This document shows, one piece after another, positions 10,380-21,309 of a DNA stretch of 64,000 bases (positions are counted from its first letter, which is position 1; every line of letters starts with the position of its first letter). Below the pieces are notes generated by a model, which worked only from the letters and a program-made list of their open reading frames with translations, was not told the origin of the DNA and searched no databases. Where the stretch lies: positions 1,364,001 to 1,428,000 of the forward strand of contig NW_020825338.1 of the NCBI RefSeq assembly GCF_003286085.1, in the 5' to 3' direction. The translations under genes were made by a program, and so were the position numbers. Origin of the DNA: Drosophila persimilis (taxonomy: Eukaryota > Arthropoda > Insecta > Diptera > Drosophilidae).

Positions 10380-10800
10380 GGAAATCGCAAGCAAAATTAA
10401 CAGGAGAATTTTATTAGGCTGTATTTATCGACAATCGATTATGAGCCACTTTTAAACATAATCTCGGGCATCTCGGTGTCATACACTGACATCATACTTG
10501 CAGGTGATCTCAATAGCAATCTCTTGAAAGAGAGTCATCTATTAGATAACTTTGCCTCCCTGGGCTTGTACGCAGTTGATACAACCTTGCCTACACATTT
10601 CAGCAATACCTGTGATACACTTCTTGACATTTTCTTCACTAAAGACCCTAGCAAGACTCTACTGTATGACCAGGTATAAGTACCAGCATTCTCTAAACAT
10701 GACCTTATTTTCCTGACATATGACTTGATTTTGGACCATAAAGCTAATTCTTTTACTTATAGTAATTTTGTAAGCCTTGACTATAATGAACTTTATCTAG
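10380..10800 (+). pseudogene. Non-LTR retrotransposon endonuclease (EEP) fragment
   Basis: Reads IILAGDLNSNLL (the conserved GD.N motif of APE-type endonucleases), then TCDTLLDIFFTKDP, then SKHDLIFLTYD after an in-frame TAA at about 10677. The same SKHD.IF..YDI segment occurs in the CR1/jockey-like RT elements of the tandem array, so this is a related but diverged family member. It is cut on the right by the LTR element at 10835. Confidence 0.6.
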
Positions 10801-10834
10801 AATTTTATGCGTGAGACTGGGCTTGGATTTACCT

Positions 10835-11746
10835 TGCGAGGAACCACGGTTCCCACAGGCCGAATTCGACCAAAGCACAGCCGGATAAAGGCTGTGGGAC
10901 GGTCGGATAAAGGCTGTGCAACGGCCGGATAACGGCTGATGGCTGGCCGGATAAGGCGAAGATCAGTCCGGATACCCGCGGATATCCGGATGCGGCGAAG
11001 AGGCCAAGGGCCCCGAGAGGAGAAGTGTCCCGCTCTCGGAGAGAAAGACACGCGAGAGGCAGAGGAGACGGCGGGATCGGGCCGGCAGTGATCCGACGCA
11101 TGACCAAATAAGGGCATAGGATCACGCCATCGGCCAGGTCCCGTTACGAAGGCCGTGGAAACCAGGAGACGGCGATGGAAAGTTACCGACGCCGAGCCGG
11201 GGCCCGTCAAGGCAGAGTTATAAAAGGAGGCTGCGGCGACGAAGCGAGATCTTTGTCGTGGATGAGTGAGCGCGCGTGCACATTGAAACCCCGCCGAAAC
11301 GTAAGAGTGTTACTCGGGACGGTTCGAAGAAGGGCAGTGAAGTGAATACGGCAACAGGAAGACAGGCCCCGCCTGCCCCCAGAGTGAGTCTAAGTTAAGA
11401 GGTGATCCACATTTGCCGGCGGAAGCTAAGAGGGGAATGCGAGACGTAGAGTGCGGATTTGAGTGGCGGGCCAAAGCAATAGCGGAGGTCAAATTGCCCC
11501 AATCATTAGCCTCAACGCTGCCATACCCGACGAGAGCCACCGCGTGGTGGAGATCCGTAGATAAGTGAAATTGTTATATCTAGCCCTAAGTCCTAGTATA
11601 ACTATGAATAAAGCGAAATTAAATTAAAGAAGAGCAAGGTCTTATTATTTGTCGTTGGGGGCAACAATAAAAATACGTTGCGGCGAATCTGCCGACCGCT
11701 GAGCGAGCCCAGCAAACTGAAGAGGCCCAAAAGTAGGTCCGTTGCA
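10835..11746 (+). repeat. 5' LTR of the Ty3-type element
   Basis: TG...CA bounded. TATAAAA at 11219-11225 is the likely core promoter and AATAAA at 11607-11612 the poly(A) signal. The motif GGATAAAGGCTG is repeated in the U3 region near 10880-10935; one of these repeats is missing from the 3' LTR. Confidence 0.9.
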
Positions 11747-11748
11747 AC

Positions 11749-11760
11749 TGGCGCCCAACG
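11749..11760 (+). promoter_or_regulatory. Primer-binding site (tRNA-Lys type)
   Basis: TGGCGCCCAACG starts two bases after the LTR end. TGGCGCCC is complementary to the 3' end of tRNA-Lys, as in the Osvaldo group. Confidence 0.7.
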
Positions 11761-11815
11761 TGCTGCCCACAACGACGAATAGTAGGACAAAGGGAGGAGA
11801 AATATAGACGAGAGA

Positions 11816-13012
11816 ATGGGGAAGGGACAATGGATCCACCGGTTGAGAAAGGAGGAGCTTGTCCAATGCGGCCACGCCTTCGGCGTGCGGCTGGAGGGCA
11901 CAGTGGACGAGATGAGAAGAACATTCAAGGAGTGGATGAGGGAACCATCCGACACCCCGGGCGGACGTCAAACAGGCCGCGTACGAGCACCTGGCACCCC
12001 CACCCGGCGGCGGCGCTGTGGAGGTCCCCAGTCGAAATACAACGAGAATTGATCGCGAGTCTCTCAGTGCCGATACCGGAACGCTCGCACACAGGGACGC
12101 CTAGCAGGTCCCGCCACCAAGGAAGGGATCGAAGCCGAGAGGCCAAAAGGGGAAGAACCGAACCAGCCACCATATGGCCGGCACACCTGGACTACCTGGC
12201 ACCTGGCAAAACAGGTGAGAGAGTGGTCGTACCGTTTCGACGGGACGACGAAGCCTCTCGAGCTTTTGGAGCAGGTCGAGTGGTCCGCCGAGACGTACGG
12301 TCTGGATCCGGATCTAATCCCAAGGGCGATGCCAGAGCTGCTAAAGGGGCGGGCGCTGATGTGGTTCGTGGCGAAGAACCGACAGTGGAGAACGTGGAAA
12401 GAGTTCTCGTCCAGCTTCCAGGCTTGCTTTCTGCCGCGGAGATATTTTGAGAAGTTGCTGCAGGAAGTGAGGATGCGGAAACAGAAATGGGGGCGAGCCA
12501 TTCAAAGAGTATATGGTAGAGATGCAGACACTTATGCGACCCCTGAAATGTCCCCAAGAGGAGCAAACGGAGTTGATTCGTGAGAATAGCATGCCCGATC
12601 TGAGAGCGTATATGAGGCCACACCGGTGCAGGGATCTCGACACCATGATGGAATTGGTAGACGAGTTCGAGGCGTTGGAGAGGGACCGCCTAGAGTTCCA
12701 ACGGGAGAATCCAACCGTGAAAGCCCGGGCAGCGAATCCCTTCCACAAGCCAGCCGAGACGACGGCATGTCGACGGTGCAAGGACGGCCCGCTGGACGGA
12801 GCAGCACGGGAGGAAAGGGGAGCGCGTGTCCTTTTGCCGACACCGACCAACGGCAATAACGAGAACGGATATGTCAAGAATCCGGCCCAGGCGTGCCGAA
12901 GGTGTGGGAGCGCGGATCATTAGAGCCGGGAGTGCAATGGCCGACCGCTCACCTACTGCTGGAGATGCGGAAAAGTGGGCATCTCGGCATGGCAGTGCTG
13001 CAGGAAGACGGG
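11816..13012 (+). pseudogene. gag: gag of the Ty3-type element, frameshifted
   Basis: ATG at 11816 starts MGKGQWIHRLRKEELVQCG, followed by a segment resembling a SAP-type helix pair (LRKEELVQCG, TVDEMRRTFKEWM). The capsid-like region is carried in a second frame at 12215-12505 (EWSYRFDG, ALMWFVAKNRQW, FLPRRYF) and a third at 12513-12923. Two zinc knuckles close it: CRRCGSADH, a TAG stop (12921-12923), SRECNG; then CWRCGKVG near 12957. At least two frameshifts and one stop make it non-functional as it stands. Confidence 0.7.
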
Positions 13013-13059
13013 AAACGCCCGGCGACCCACGCCGCGGAGGGCCGTGCCAGGGTCGCAAG

Positions 13060-13435
13060 AAACGGTCCCTCAAGCCTAGTCGGCAGGCTGACCAGCGAGG
13101 AGGAGCAGTTATCCGCAGTAGTGGAGGTCGCGGGCAGAGAGCTGCAAGCCACGGTGGATACAGGAGCTACCAGCAGTTTCGTGAGCCGCGAGCTGGCGGA
13201 CCGACTAAAGGGTGAAGGCCGGGAGGCGGCGGCAAGGAAAAGGGTGAGGTTGACGAATGGCCATAGCCAGGAGGTCACGTGCCAGATTGAAACGAAGGTG
13301 TGCTTTGGGAACAAGGAGATCCCAATGGTATTACTCGTATTGCCGGGTGTGATTGATGAGTTAGTTTTGAGATGGGATTTTCTCCGCGCGGTCGGGGCAG
13401 TGGTGACCTGTGCAGGGCACAGGTGCACAGGGTGA
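13060..13435 (+). pseudogene. pol (PR): Retroviral-type aspartic protease domain
   Basis: The frame opened at 12893 carries VDTGATSSFVSREL, with the catalytic Asp-Thr-Gly at 13157-13165. The flap and C-terminal region (VLPGVIDELVLRWDFL) follow. The frame is intact through the domain but ends at 13435, and RT continues in a different frame overlapping from 13372. In a working element the protease would cleave Gag-Pol. Confidence 0.7.
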
Positions 13436-14807
13436 TCCCTGCCCAAGATCGGGAACGAGGAGACCAGGAAGAAAGACTGTCCGTGGCGAAGGCCGAAGCT
13501 GGGGACACGACTCCGGAGTCCGACAACAAAACGGACACGACCCTAAGAGGGGCCGCCAGAGAGGTGTCCGCGGGCATGAGGCAGGATGAGGGGTCGAGGG
13601 AAGAGCCAGTGGAGGAATTCTTAGCCCGAGAGTTGGAGGCGTTCTCCAAAATCGAGGGGGTGTCTATGATCACCATGAGTGACCCGCAACCGATTAAGCA
13701 AAGATATTACCCGAAGAACCCCAAAATGCAGGCCGAGATTAACCAGAAAGTGGACGAACTACTAGAAATGGGATGCATAGAGCCGTCAAAGAGCCCCTAC
13801 AGTTCGCCTATAGTGATGGTAAAGAAGAAAAATGGCGAGTGGAGATTGTGCGTGGTCTTTCGTCAAGTAAACGCGGGTCTATACCAATGGAAGGTGATGC
13901 CGTTTGGGTTACACTCCGCGTCGGCCACCTTTCAACGGGCATTAGACAGGGCCAGAAATGATGCCGCACGCGTTCGCGTACCAGGATGACATAGTGGTCA
14001 TCGGGCGAACAGAGGAAGAACACCGAAGAAACCTGAAAGAGGTGTTTCGACGGCTGCGCTTGGCTAACTTGCGGCTGAATGCAGACAAGTGCGAGTTCTT
14101 TAGGAAAGAGCTGCGGTATCTGGGCCACAAGGTGACCGACGAGGGGATATGTACAGACCCCGAGAAAGTCGCAGCCATAGCCGAACTGAAACTTGGGAGT
14201 GGCCTCATGGTACCGGAGGTTCGTGCCCGACTTCGCCACCCTCGTGCAGCCACTCACCGGGCTCCTCAAGAAGAAGACGGAATGGGTCTGGACCCGGGAA
14301 CGGCAGGAAGCGTTCGAGGAGGTGAAGAGACGACTAGTGGCGGACCCCGTGCTGGCGTGCCCCGACTTCTCGAAGAAATTCATCCTGCAGACAGACGCCA
14401 GTGATTACGGGCTGGGCGCGATTCTCACGCAGGAGACGGAAAGGGGAGAGCGGGTAATATCATATGCTAGCAGGACGCTAAACAGACCCGAAAGGAACTA
14501 TTCGGCGACGGAGAAAGAATGTCTGGCCATTGTATGGGCCATCCGCCGGTTGAGGCCATACTTGGAAGGTTATCGCTTCAAGGTGGTCACGGACCACATG
14601 GCTCTGAAATGGTTAAATAGCATAGAAAGTCCGTCGGGAAGAGTGGCGAGATGGGCATTAGAGTTACAGCAGTACGACTTTGAGGTCGCGTACAGGAAAG
14701 GACAGCTCAACGTGGTAGCCGACGCACTCTCCCGACAACCGGTGGAGGAGCGAGGCCGTCGGATAAGAAATGAGGAGGGAACACAGCCAGTAGGCGGGCC
14801 GCCCTGA
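13372..14807 (+). pseudogene. pol (RT-RH): Reverse transcriptase and RNase H, with an internal RT deletion
   Basis: RT starts in the 13372 frame (MGCIEPSKSPYSSPIVMVKK, WRLCVVFRQVN). At about 13872 it jumps to GLYQWKVMPFGLHSAS, missing roughly 45-50 residues that normally hold the first catalytic Asp. The second catalytic motif is YQDD at 13979-13990, in another frame. Thumb and RNase H follow at 14193-14807 (YRRFVPDF, ILQTDASDYGLGAI, ATEKECLAIVWAI, VVTDHMALKWL, NVVADALSRQP). The RNase H part is uninterrupted. The RT cannot be active. Confidence 0.85.
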
Positions 14808-14822
14808 AAGTGGTTAGAGGGC

Positions 14823-16022
14823 ATGGCCGAAAAGATCAGAAAAGAGTCCCCAAAGTACCCCGACTATGTGGAGAAGGGGGGGAACTTGTACCGGCACATT
14901 CCGCACCGGGCCGGGAGCGAAGAAGTCGCCACGTGGAAGTTATGTGTGCCGAAATATGCCCGAGAAAGGGTTTTAAAGGAGAGCCACGATGACCCGGAAG
15001 CAGGCCACGCCGGCGGAAGGAGAACCGCGGCACGGGTGGCGGCAAGATATTACTGGCCGGGGATGTACAGGGACGTGAGGGCCTACGTGCGGAAGTGCGA
15101 ACTATGTCTTCGTTTTAAGCCAAGTCAGCTACAAGCGGCAGGGGAAAGGTTGACACAGGTACCGGACGAACCATGGGCAACGGTATGCGCGGACTTTGTG
15201 GGTCCTCTGCCGAGGTCGAAGCATGGGAACTCGATGCTGTTGGTGCTAGTGGATCGATTCTCAAAGTGGACAGAGTTGGTGCCGCTGAGGAAGGCCACAG
15301 CCGAGGCACTAATAAAGGCACTAATAGCCCGTTTTGGGGCGCCCAAAGTCTTCATTACGGACAATGGGATGCAGTTTGCAAGCAGGGCATTTAAAAGATT
15401 TCTGGAGCAGCTAGGAGTCCGCCACCAGTTTACGGCGCCATACACGCCGCAAGAGAATCCGACAGAGCGAACGAACAGAACGATAAAGACCATGATCGCT
15501 CAGTTCACCGAGGGTGATCAAAGGTGTTGGGACGAAAAATGGCTGGAGCTAATGCTGGCCATGAATTCGGGAGTGTCGGATACAACTGGATATTCACCGG
15601 CGTTCGTGGTGCATGGAAGGGAACCCCAGCTGCCAAAGGCCCTATATGACGAGGAGACGGTAGGCACGGGACAAGGCCCAGAGACGCCGGATGAAAATGC
15701 GAAGAAGTTAAAAGAGCTGTTTCAGTTGGTTCGACAAAACTTGGAAAGGGCAGCCCAGGATCAGGCCAGGCACTACAACCTGAGAAGAAGACCGTGGAGA
15801 CCCAAAGTGGGAGAGGTCGTATGGGCCAAACAGCACCACCTGTGCAATGCGGCGGAGGGCTTCGCCGCGAAGCTGGCACCAAGGTACGATGGGCCATACC
15901 AGATAGAGGACTTTATATCCCCCGTTATCTGCAACCTAAGAAAGGAGGGCGACAGGAAGAAGAGAACGGCACACATACGAGGTCTGAAACCCCAACCCGA
16001 GGAGCGAGAGACGCAGGGGTGA
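14823..16022 (+). CDS. pol (IN): Ty3-type integrase, open
   Basis: A 399-codon frame. The HHCC zinc domain has H55, H62, C92 and C95. The core has D124 (VCADFVG), D180 (ITDNGMQF) and E215 (NPTERTNR), fitting the DDE spacing. A C-terminal basic and chromodomain-like region follows (YNLRRRPWRPKVGEVVWAK, YDGPYQIEDF). All catalytic residues are present even though the upstream pol is dead. It inserts cDNA into chromosomes in the nucleus. It starts just after the RNase H frame ends at 14807, so it was probably once part of the same polyprotein. Confidence 0.85.
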   Translation: MAEKIRKESPKYPDYVEKGGNLYRHIPHRAGSEEVATWKLCVPKYARERVLKESHDDPEAGHAGGRRTAARVAARYYWPGMYRDVRAYVRKCELCLRFKPSQLQAAGERLTQVPDEPWATVCADFVGPLPRSKHGNSMLLVLVDRFSKWTELVPLRKATAEALIKALIARFGAPKVFITDNGMQFASRAFKRFLEQLGVRHQFTAPYTPQENPTERTNRTIKTMIAQFTEGDQRCWDEKWLELMLAMNSGVSDTTGYSPAFVVHGREPQLPKALYDEETVGTGQGPETPDENAKKLKELFQLVRQNLERAAQDQARHYNLRRRPWRPKVGEVVWAKQHHLCNAAEGFAAKLAPRYDGPYQIEDFISPVICNLRKEGDRKKRTAHIRGLKPQPEERETQG

Positions 16023-17214
16023 AGGGGAATGGAGGTAATGGGTCGCCCTAAAGGGTCAAGCAGGACCAGGAACGGTAGAGTGCCACGCAGGACACTGGGG
16101 AAGGGTGCCGCGCAGGACACGCACGAGACTCGTCAGCACGCAGGGTGACGGACTTGTGTACTAGATGAAAAAAAAAAAAAAGGAGGAACAGGAAAGCCGT
16201 GGTTGGAAAGATCTGAAAAAAAAAGGTGAAAGTTAGTAGGAATAAAGAAAAACAAAACGAGAAGAGGAAAAGCTCAGCAAACCTGAACAGGAAACGCGTC
16301 CCCGAAGCTGGGCGGCGAATCCGGGGTCGGGGAGGGTAATCTCAGGCAGCGGACGACCAGAGAAAACCCAGGAGCCAGGCTCACGCCTCAACGCGGTCTC
16401 ACAGGGCAACTACGAGCGTCGGGCCGGAACGACGGGGGCCGCTCATGCGTGGTCTACCGGGCGAGGAGTCGGATGATCCTCGGGTCCGAGCCACTGTGTG
16501 AGGGAGACGCCTGTCAAAAGAGTCCGACCGGTGGCGCATAGGAGTTGCCCTGGGATGTGAGCCAAAGATTCCAGCCCGGGCGGAGGGTCGGAGGACCCAT
16601 TCGCGGCAAGCGGCCCGCATTGAGGGCAGAGGGCGAGCTGGAAAGGGAGAAAGGGTTGAGTAAAAGTCATCCGGGTCGGGAGAACTCACCCAGGCCAAGG
16701 AGGGTCCAATCAGCAAGGGATGAAGAAGACAGGTCGACGGTAGCATGGAATTAAATAGCAATCAAAAAAAAATTAAAGAAATAAAGGGCTGAAGAAAAAA
16801 AAAGAAATATATATATAATCGCAAACGGGAAGGGGGTGGGTCCGTCAAAGATGGAAAAATGTTATCCATCAGCCAACAGAGAACCGCGGCGAGAACACAA
16901 CAGTATCCAAAAAAAAAGAAGGGGATAAGGCGAAATCGGATAGAGAGCGGAGAGCGCGTCGGTAATCACCCAACCAGGGGAAAGATGCCGTTAGAGAGCG
17001 CGGCCTGTAGAGAGACGAGGCTGAGGGCCATGAGTACACACGTAACAACCGTTAGAACCAGGCAAGAGAGACCGAAACCCGGAGCACCGGCACCGTTAGA
17101 GGGAACGATTGGTAATGCAACGCGGGTATATAGGCGGGTGGAAAACGGAACAACGGACACTTGAAGGTAATTATCACCAAAGAGAACGCAGGAAAAATCG
17201 AAGACAAAAAAAAG
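16023..17214. other. Internal non-coding region between integrase and ORF3
   Basis: About 1.2 kb with purine-rich A/G tracts (16165-16260, 16765-16815, 16910-16930). No convincing ORF. An acceptor-like AACGCAG at 17184-17190 lies just before the ORF3 ATG, consistent with ORF3 being made from a spliced message, although no donor was assigned. Confidence 0.45.
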
Positions 17215-18078
17215 ATGGAGACAAAACGGCTCACCCACGAGGATGGCAAGAAGAAGATGGAGGACTTGAGGGCCTTCCTGGAGGAGCAACAGGCGATAGT
17301 AAGAGAAGGGGGCTATCGCGCCGATGCTTCTCGTCAGCGACGGGCGTCCTTGCTCTCGCGTGGCGACGAGGAGGATTGGTGCGATGGCTCCCAGTTCCTC
17401 CAGCTGCTGGCCTCGCCGTTGGTGTCGCCGGCGCCGTCGGGGCACGACTCCGTGTCGCCGACGGTGTCATCGGATGAGGGCGCCGGGGAGAGCGAGGACG
17501 AGGTCATATGCACCGACGGCCCGCGCGCCCCAACCGCTCAAGAGAAGGCCAGATGGAGACGGCAACAAAGGACGGAGCCGGAGACGAGGACCAGAAGGCC
17601 GCTGACCCTGCGCGACAGGATCGAAGCGGTGAAACGGAGGTTCCAGGAGGCGACGCCGGAGGAGAAGCGCCAGATCCACCGGGTGCTGGAGGCGGCGCGA
17701 ACGATCAGGCGGCGGAGGAACGAGCGGCTGGAGGCGCGACGGCGACAGGCGGGAAGAGCCGCCAGTAAGGAGGAGCCCGGACAAGAGAGCGACGAGGCGC
17801 CGCCACCCCCACCATTCCGAGTGGTGCTGCCGCCGATGCAGTCCCGGACCGACGAGGCGGAGACCGAGGGGGCGCAGCCCCAGGCTATGGGCGAGCGGGC
17901 CACGAACCCCGAGACCGAATGGCAGCGGCGGCTGCAGCAGGCCAAGGAGGAGGAAGGCGAGTTGTGGCAGCCTACGCCACCGGCCGAGGACGACGAGGAC
18001 CCCGAGAGGCGGCAACCGCATGCCGAGGAGGAGCAGCAGCGGCAGCACCAGCAGCAGCAGCACCAGCACCAGCAGCAC

Positions 18079-18113
<35 letters not shown>

Positions 18114-19017
18114 GCAGCAGGGACAGGGGCAGTGGCAGTGGCAGCAGCAGCCGCAATGGAGGGGACCGGAAGCGGCTGTAATGGGACCATATGTGTCGCA
18201 GGAGGTGCGGACCGCCGTGCGCCAGGGGATGGTTTGGCACCACCAGACCCTGCACATCACGTGGGCCTCGGGGCCCGCCCCGTGCGAGACCCAGCCAGAG
18301 ACCGGCGCCCGAGTGTGGGAAGAAAGTCCACTCGGCAGTAATGACAGGGACCCGCGGAGGAGAAACCCCAGACCTGCCCCCACGACCTCAGCGGCAGGAA
18401 TGGCGACGACGGAGGCAGCGACGGCGGCCCAGGCGGCGACGGACGAGGCAGCGGCAGACCCGGCGGCTGACGAGGCGCCTACAGACACGGCGAAGGCCGA
18501 GGCAGCGGCGGACGAGGCAGCGGCGGACGAGGCAGCGGCTGACCCGGCAACGGACGAGGCAGCGGCAGACCCGGCCATGGACGAGGCAGCGGCAGACCCG
18601 GCGACGGACGAGGCAGCGGCAGGCCCGGCGACGGACGAAGCAGCGGCAGACCCGGCGACGGACGAGGCAGCGATGGAACACGCGGAGGTCGAGGCGTGGG
18701 AGCGCGGGCCGTGGGTGTGGCCCGCGCCGGAAAGGTCGACGGCGGTCGAACGCCCAGCTCTGAAGCGGCAGGCCTCCTGCCCGGAGCCCCATGCAGGACC
18801 GAAGCGGCCGGCCCTGCAACGGCAGAGCTCGGCACCGGCAGCCACGGTCCACTGGACGGCGATCCCACGGGAGGAGTGGCCGGCTGCGGTGATCCGCGCG
18901 CAGACCCAGATTCGCCTCGTGGGTAGGCGGGTGAAGAAACTGGTGAGCGAGCGGGGTACGCGGTACTGCATCGCAATGTCGGCCACGCGCACGGAGGTGA
19001 TCCGGGAGCAAAAATAA
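17215..19017 (+). CDS. ORF3: 600-residue Q/H- and A/D-rich protein in the env position
   Basis: ATG at 17215 is the first in-frame methionine. The frame is uninterrupted to TAA at 19015-19017. N-terminal third: charged, helical, Arg/Glu-rich (METKRLTHEDGKKKMEDLRA, RDRIEAVKRRFQEATPEEKR). Middle: proline patch (APPPPPF), then a long Gln/His run (about 18020-18150). Next: tandem nine-residue repeats of the type DEAAADPAT. C-terminus: basic (RAQTQIRLVGRRVKKLVSER). There is no signal peptide, membrane segment or fusion motif, so it is not an env-like protein. It sits between integrase and the polypurine tract. GC richness also keeps antisense frames open, so openness alone is weak evidence for selection. 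Function unknown. Confidence 0.55.
18020..18150 (+). repeat. CAG/CAC-rich tract encoding poly-Gln/His
   Basis: Runs of CAGCAC and CAGCAG encode alternating Gln and His within ORF3. Trinucleotide composition makes it prone to slippage. Confidence 0.9.
18421..18680 (+). repeat. 27-bp coding minisatellite (DEAAADPAT-type)
   Basis: About eight imperfect copies of a 27-nt unit with core GACGAGGCAGCGGC encode TDEAAADPA-like nonapeptides. Early copies are shorter or mixed and later ones are regular. Confidence 0.85.
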
Positions 19018-19380
19018 AGGAAAAATTAAAAGAAGAAAAGAAAAAGGGGGGCAGAAGGAACAAAAAAAAGGGGAGAAAAGAAAAGGCAGAACACGCGGGA
19101 AGAACATGAATAAAGAGAAGACGGAAAAGAAAGAAACGGAATACTGACTGGGAGGAAATATCGAGTGGATCGCAGAAGCGCCCCTACATCTTATCGATAG
19201 GCGGAATTCGGCGCCAGCCAGAAAATTGCAAGGGCTGGCAGCGCCGCCCGAGCAAAGGCGCCAGAGGGCGCCAGGGCGCCTGTGATCCCAGGTGCAACAA
19301 AGGGCGCGCGTAAAATCGGGCCGTTTGAATGAGGAAAGCACACCCCGTCGCGAGGTCGCGGAAAACGGAAGTATTCCGCT

Positions 19381-19399
19381 GCGGGAAGAAAGAGGGGGG
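19381..19399 (+). promoter_or_regulatory. Polypurine tract
   Basis: GCGGGAAGAAAGAGGGGGG immediately precedes the 3' LTR TG at 19400, the position expected for plus-strand DNA priming. Confidence 0.85.
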
Positions 19400-20287
19400 T
19401 GTGAGGAACCACGGTTCCCACAGGCCGAGTGCGACCAAAAGCACAGCCGGATAAAGGCGGTGGGACGGTCGGATAAAGGCTGATGGCTGGCCGGATAAGG
19501 CGAAGGTCAGTCCAGATACCCACGGTTATCCGGATGCGGCGAAGAGGCCAAAGGCCCCGAGAGGAGAAGTTCCCTGCTCTCGGAGAGAGAGAGACACGCG
19601 AGAGGCAAAGGAGACGGCGGGATCGGGCCGGCAGTGATCCGACGCATGACCAAATAAGGGCATGGGATCACGCCACCGGCCAGGCCCCGTTACGAAGGCC
19701 GTGGAAACCAGGAGACGGCGATGGAAAACTACCGACGCCGAGCCGGGGCCTGGCAAGGGGCTATAAAAGGAGGCTGCGGCGTCGAAGCGGGGCTCTTTCC
19801 CGTGGATAAGTGATTACGCGCGCACGTTGAAGCCCGGTCGAAACGTAAGAGTGATACCCGGTACGGTTCAAAGAAGTGCAGTGAAGTGTAGCAACAGGCA
19901 GACAGGCCCCGCCTGCCCCCAGAGTAAGTCTAAATTAAGAGGAGATCCCCGGTCGCCGGCGGAAGCTAAGAGGGGAGTGCGAGACGTGGAGTGCGGATTT
20001 GAGTGGCGAGCCAAAGCAATAGCGGAGGTCAAATTGCCCCAATCATTAGCCTCAACGCTGCCACACCGACGAGAGCCCACGCATAGTGGAGATCCGTAGA
20101 TAAGTGAAATTTTAACACCTAGCCCTAAGTCCTAATAGAATTGCGAATAAAGCGAAATTCAAGTAAAGAAAAGGTAGGTCTTATCATTTGTCGTTGGGGG
20201 CAACAATAAAAATACGTTGCGGCGAATCTGCCGACCGCTGAGCGAGCCCAGCAAACTCAAGCGAGCCCAAAAAGCAGGTTCGTTACA
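19400..20287 (+). repeat. 3' LTR of the Ty3-type element
   Basis: Begins TGTGAGGAACC and ends GTTACA. TATAAAA at 19762-19768 and AATAAA at 20146-20151. It is 24 bp shorter than the 5' LTR, with scattered substitutions. The next base enters the hAT fragment of the tandem array. Confidence 0.9.
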
Positions 20288-21290
20288 CCCTTCGCTTCCA
20301 ATGGTGTTATTATTTCGGCAACTCTCTCGAAGTGGGATTTTATATATATAAATTCTTGATGTAGTTGTGGATTTTCTACCAGCTCCTTCGCCAGCTTAAT
20401 GGATTCAGCTCTTCTTCTGGGATCAGTGTTTCAAGAACCTAAAATGCAAATTTAGAATCTTTTTATTTATCAAACTAAAATGTTTTTTTTGACAAACCTC
20501 TTTTATTCCCTCCATGTTATCTGCATAAAATGATGCCGCCTTCAACCATGTACCCCATCTGGTTATGATGGGTTCTGGTGGTAACTCCTTATTGAGTATT
20601 TGTTTGTAGCGTTGTACTCTGAGCGGAGCTATTATGAAAATTTTTTTCACACAGGATATAAACGAGTTAGCGACATGAAACGATGTTCTTACTTTTTCAG
20701 CTATTCAATTTAATCCATGTGCTAAACAAGTTATATGTATGAGATTCGGATAAAAAACCTTTAAATTTTTACCAGCTTTTATGATATATGCCGCAGCATC
20801 AGTTAAGAGTAACAAAACTTTTAACTCATTCCCATGAGGCCACAATATACGAATGCTGTCGTTCACAAATCGAGAAACAGTTGCATTATTTACTTCTTTC
20901 AACTGTTTACAGGACAATACAAATGAGGATGAAGATTCATTTTCGCTTAATGTTCCTATAATCAAATTTGCGACATATCGCCCTTGCTTATCAGTAGTTT
21001 CGTCCACTGATATCCAAACGTTTTCGTCTTTTATACTTTCACGAATTTTTTGGATAGATTGTTGGTAGGATTTATCCAAGTAGTTCTTTCTGAGAGTACT
21101 CTCATCAGGAATTTGTTGCGCGTTGTATTTTTTCAGAAATGCCTCTCGGAATTTAAAGTTTTATGTCGAATGGTGATAATATTATTTGTTCTGACGGAAT
21201 TAGTGAATCTAAGAATTTGGTGCAGGTATTCGGGTTATTTGGTGAATATTATCTTATGAAGGAATGTTAGCATCTAATAGTCAATCCATT
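20288..21290 (-). pseudogene. hAT transposase fragment, unit 1
   Basis: On the minus strand: IPDESTLRKNYL, then VWISVDETTDKQGRYVANLI (catalytic-region Asp context), LLLLTDAAAYIIKAGK, HITCLAHGLN, and after a frame break KIFIIAPLRVQRYKQIL and PIITRWGTWLKAASFYADN. This matches the CGGBP1/BED-type hAT transposases found in many animals. A 59-nt GT-AG intron is visible at 20439-20497. The C-terminal part is missing because the LTR element abuts. Extra bases near 20418 and 20695 differ from the other units. Confidence 0.7.
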
Positions 21291-21309
21291 TAAAAAAAAA
21301 TTAAAATCC

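Larger units (their letters stand above)
10835..20287 (+). mobile_element. GC-rich Ty3-type LTR retrotransposon (Osvaldo/Ulysses-like), 9.45 kb
   Basis: Two direct LTRs of 912 and 888 bp, beginning TGYGAGGAACC and ending TTRCA, flank gag, PR-RT-RNase H-IN and an extra 3' ORF. A Lys-type primer-binding site and a polypurine tract sit in the expected places. The LTRs differ by several indels and many substitutions, so the insertion is not young. Gag and pol are broken by frameshifts and an RT deletion. The Osvaldo/Ulysses affinity is inferred from the PBS, LTR length and pol sequence. The bases flanking the two ends do not form a target-site duplication. Confidence 0.85.

Noticed and set aside
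16023..17214. env gene of the Ty3-type element
   Set aside because: No signal peptide, membrane segment or furin-like site is seen between integrase and the 3' LTR; ORF3 is not env-like.
17538..18992. Long antisense open frames over ORF3 (484 and 317 codons)
   Set aside because: They are by-products of the GC-rich, repeat-bearing sense ORF: low-complexity Arg/Ser/Ala-rich translations with no domain, no start context and the opposite strand to the element's promoter.
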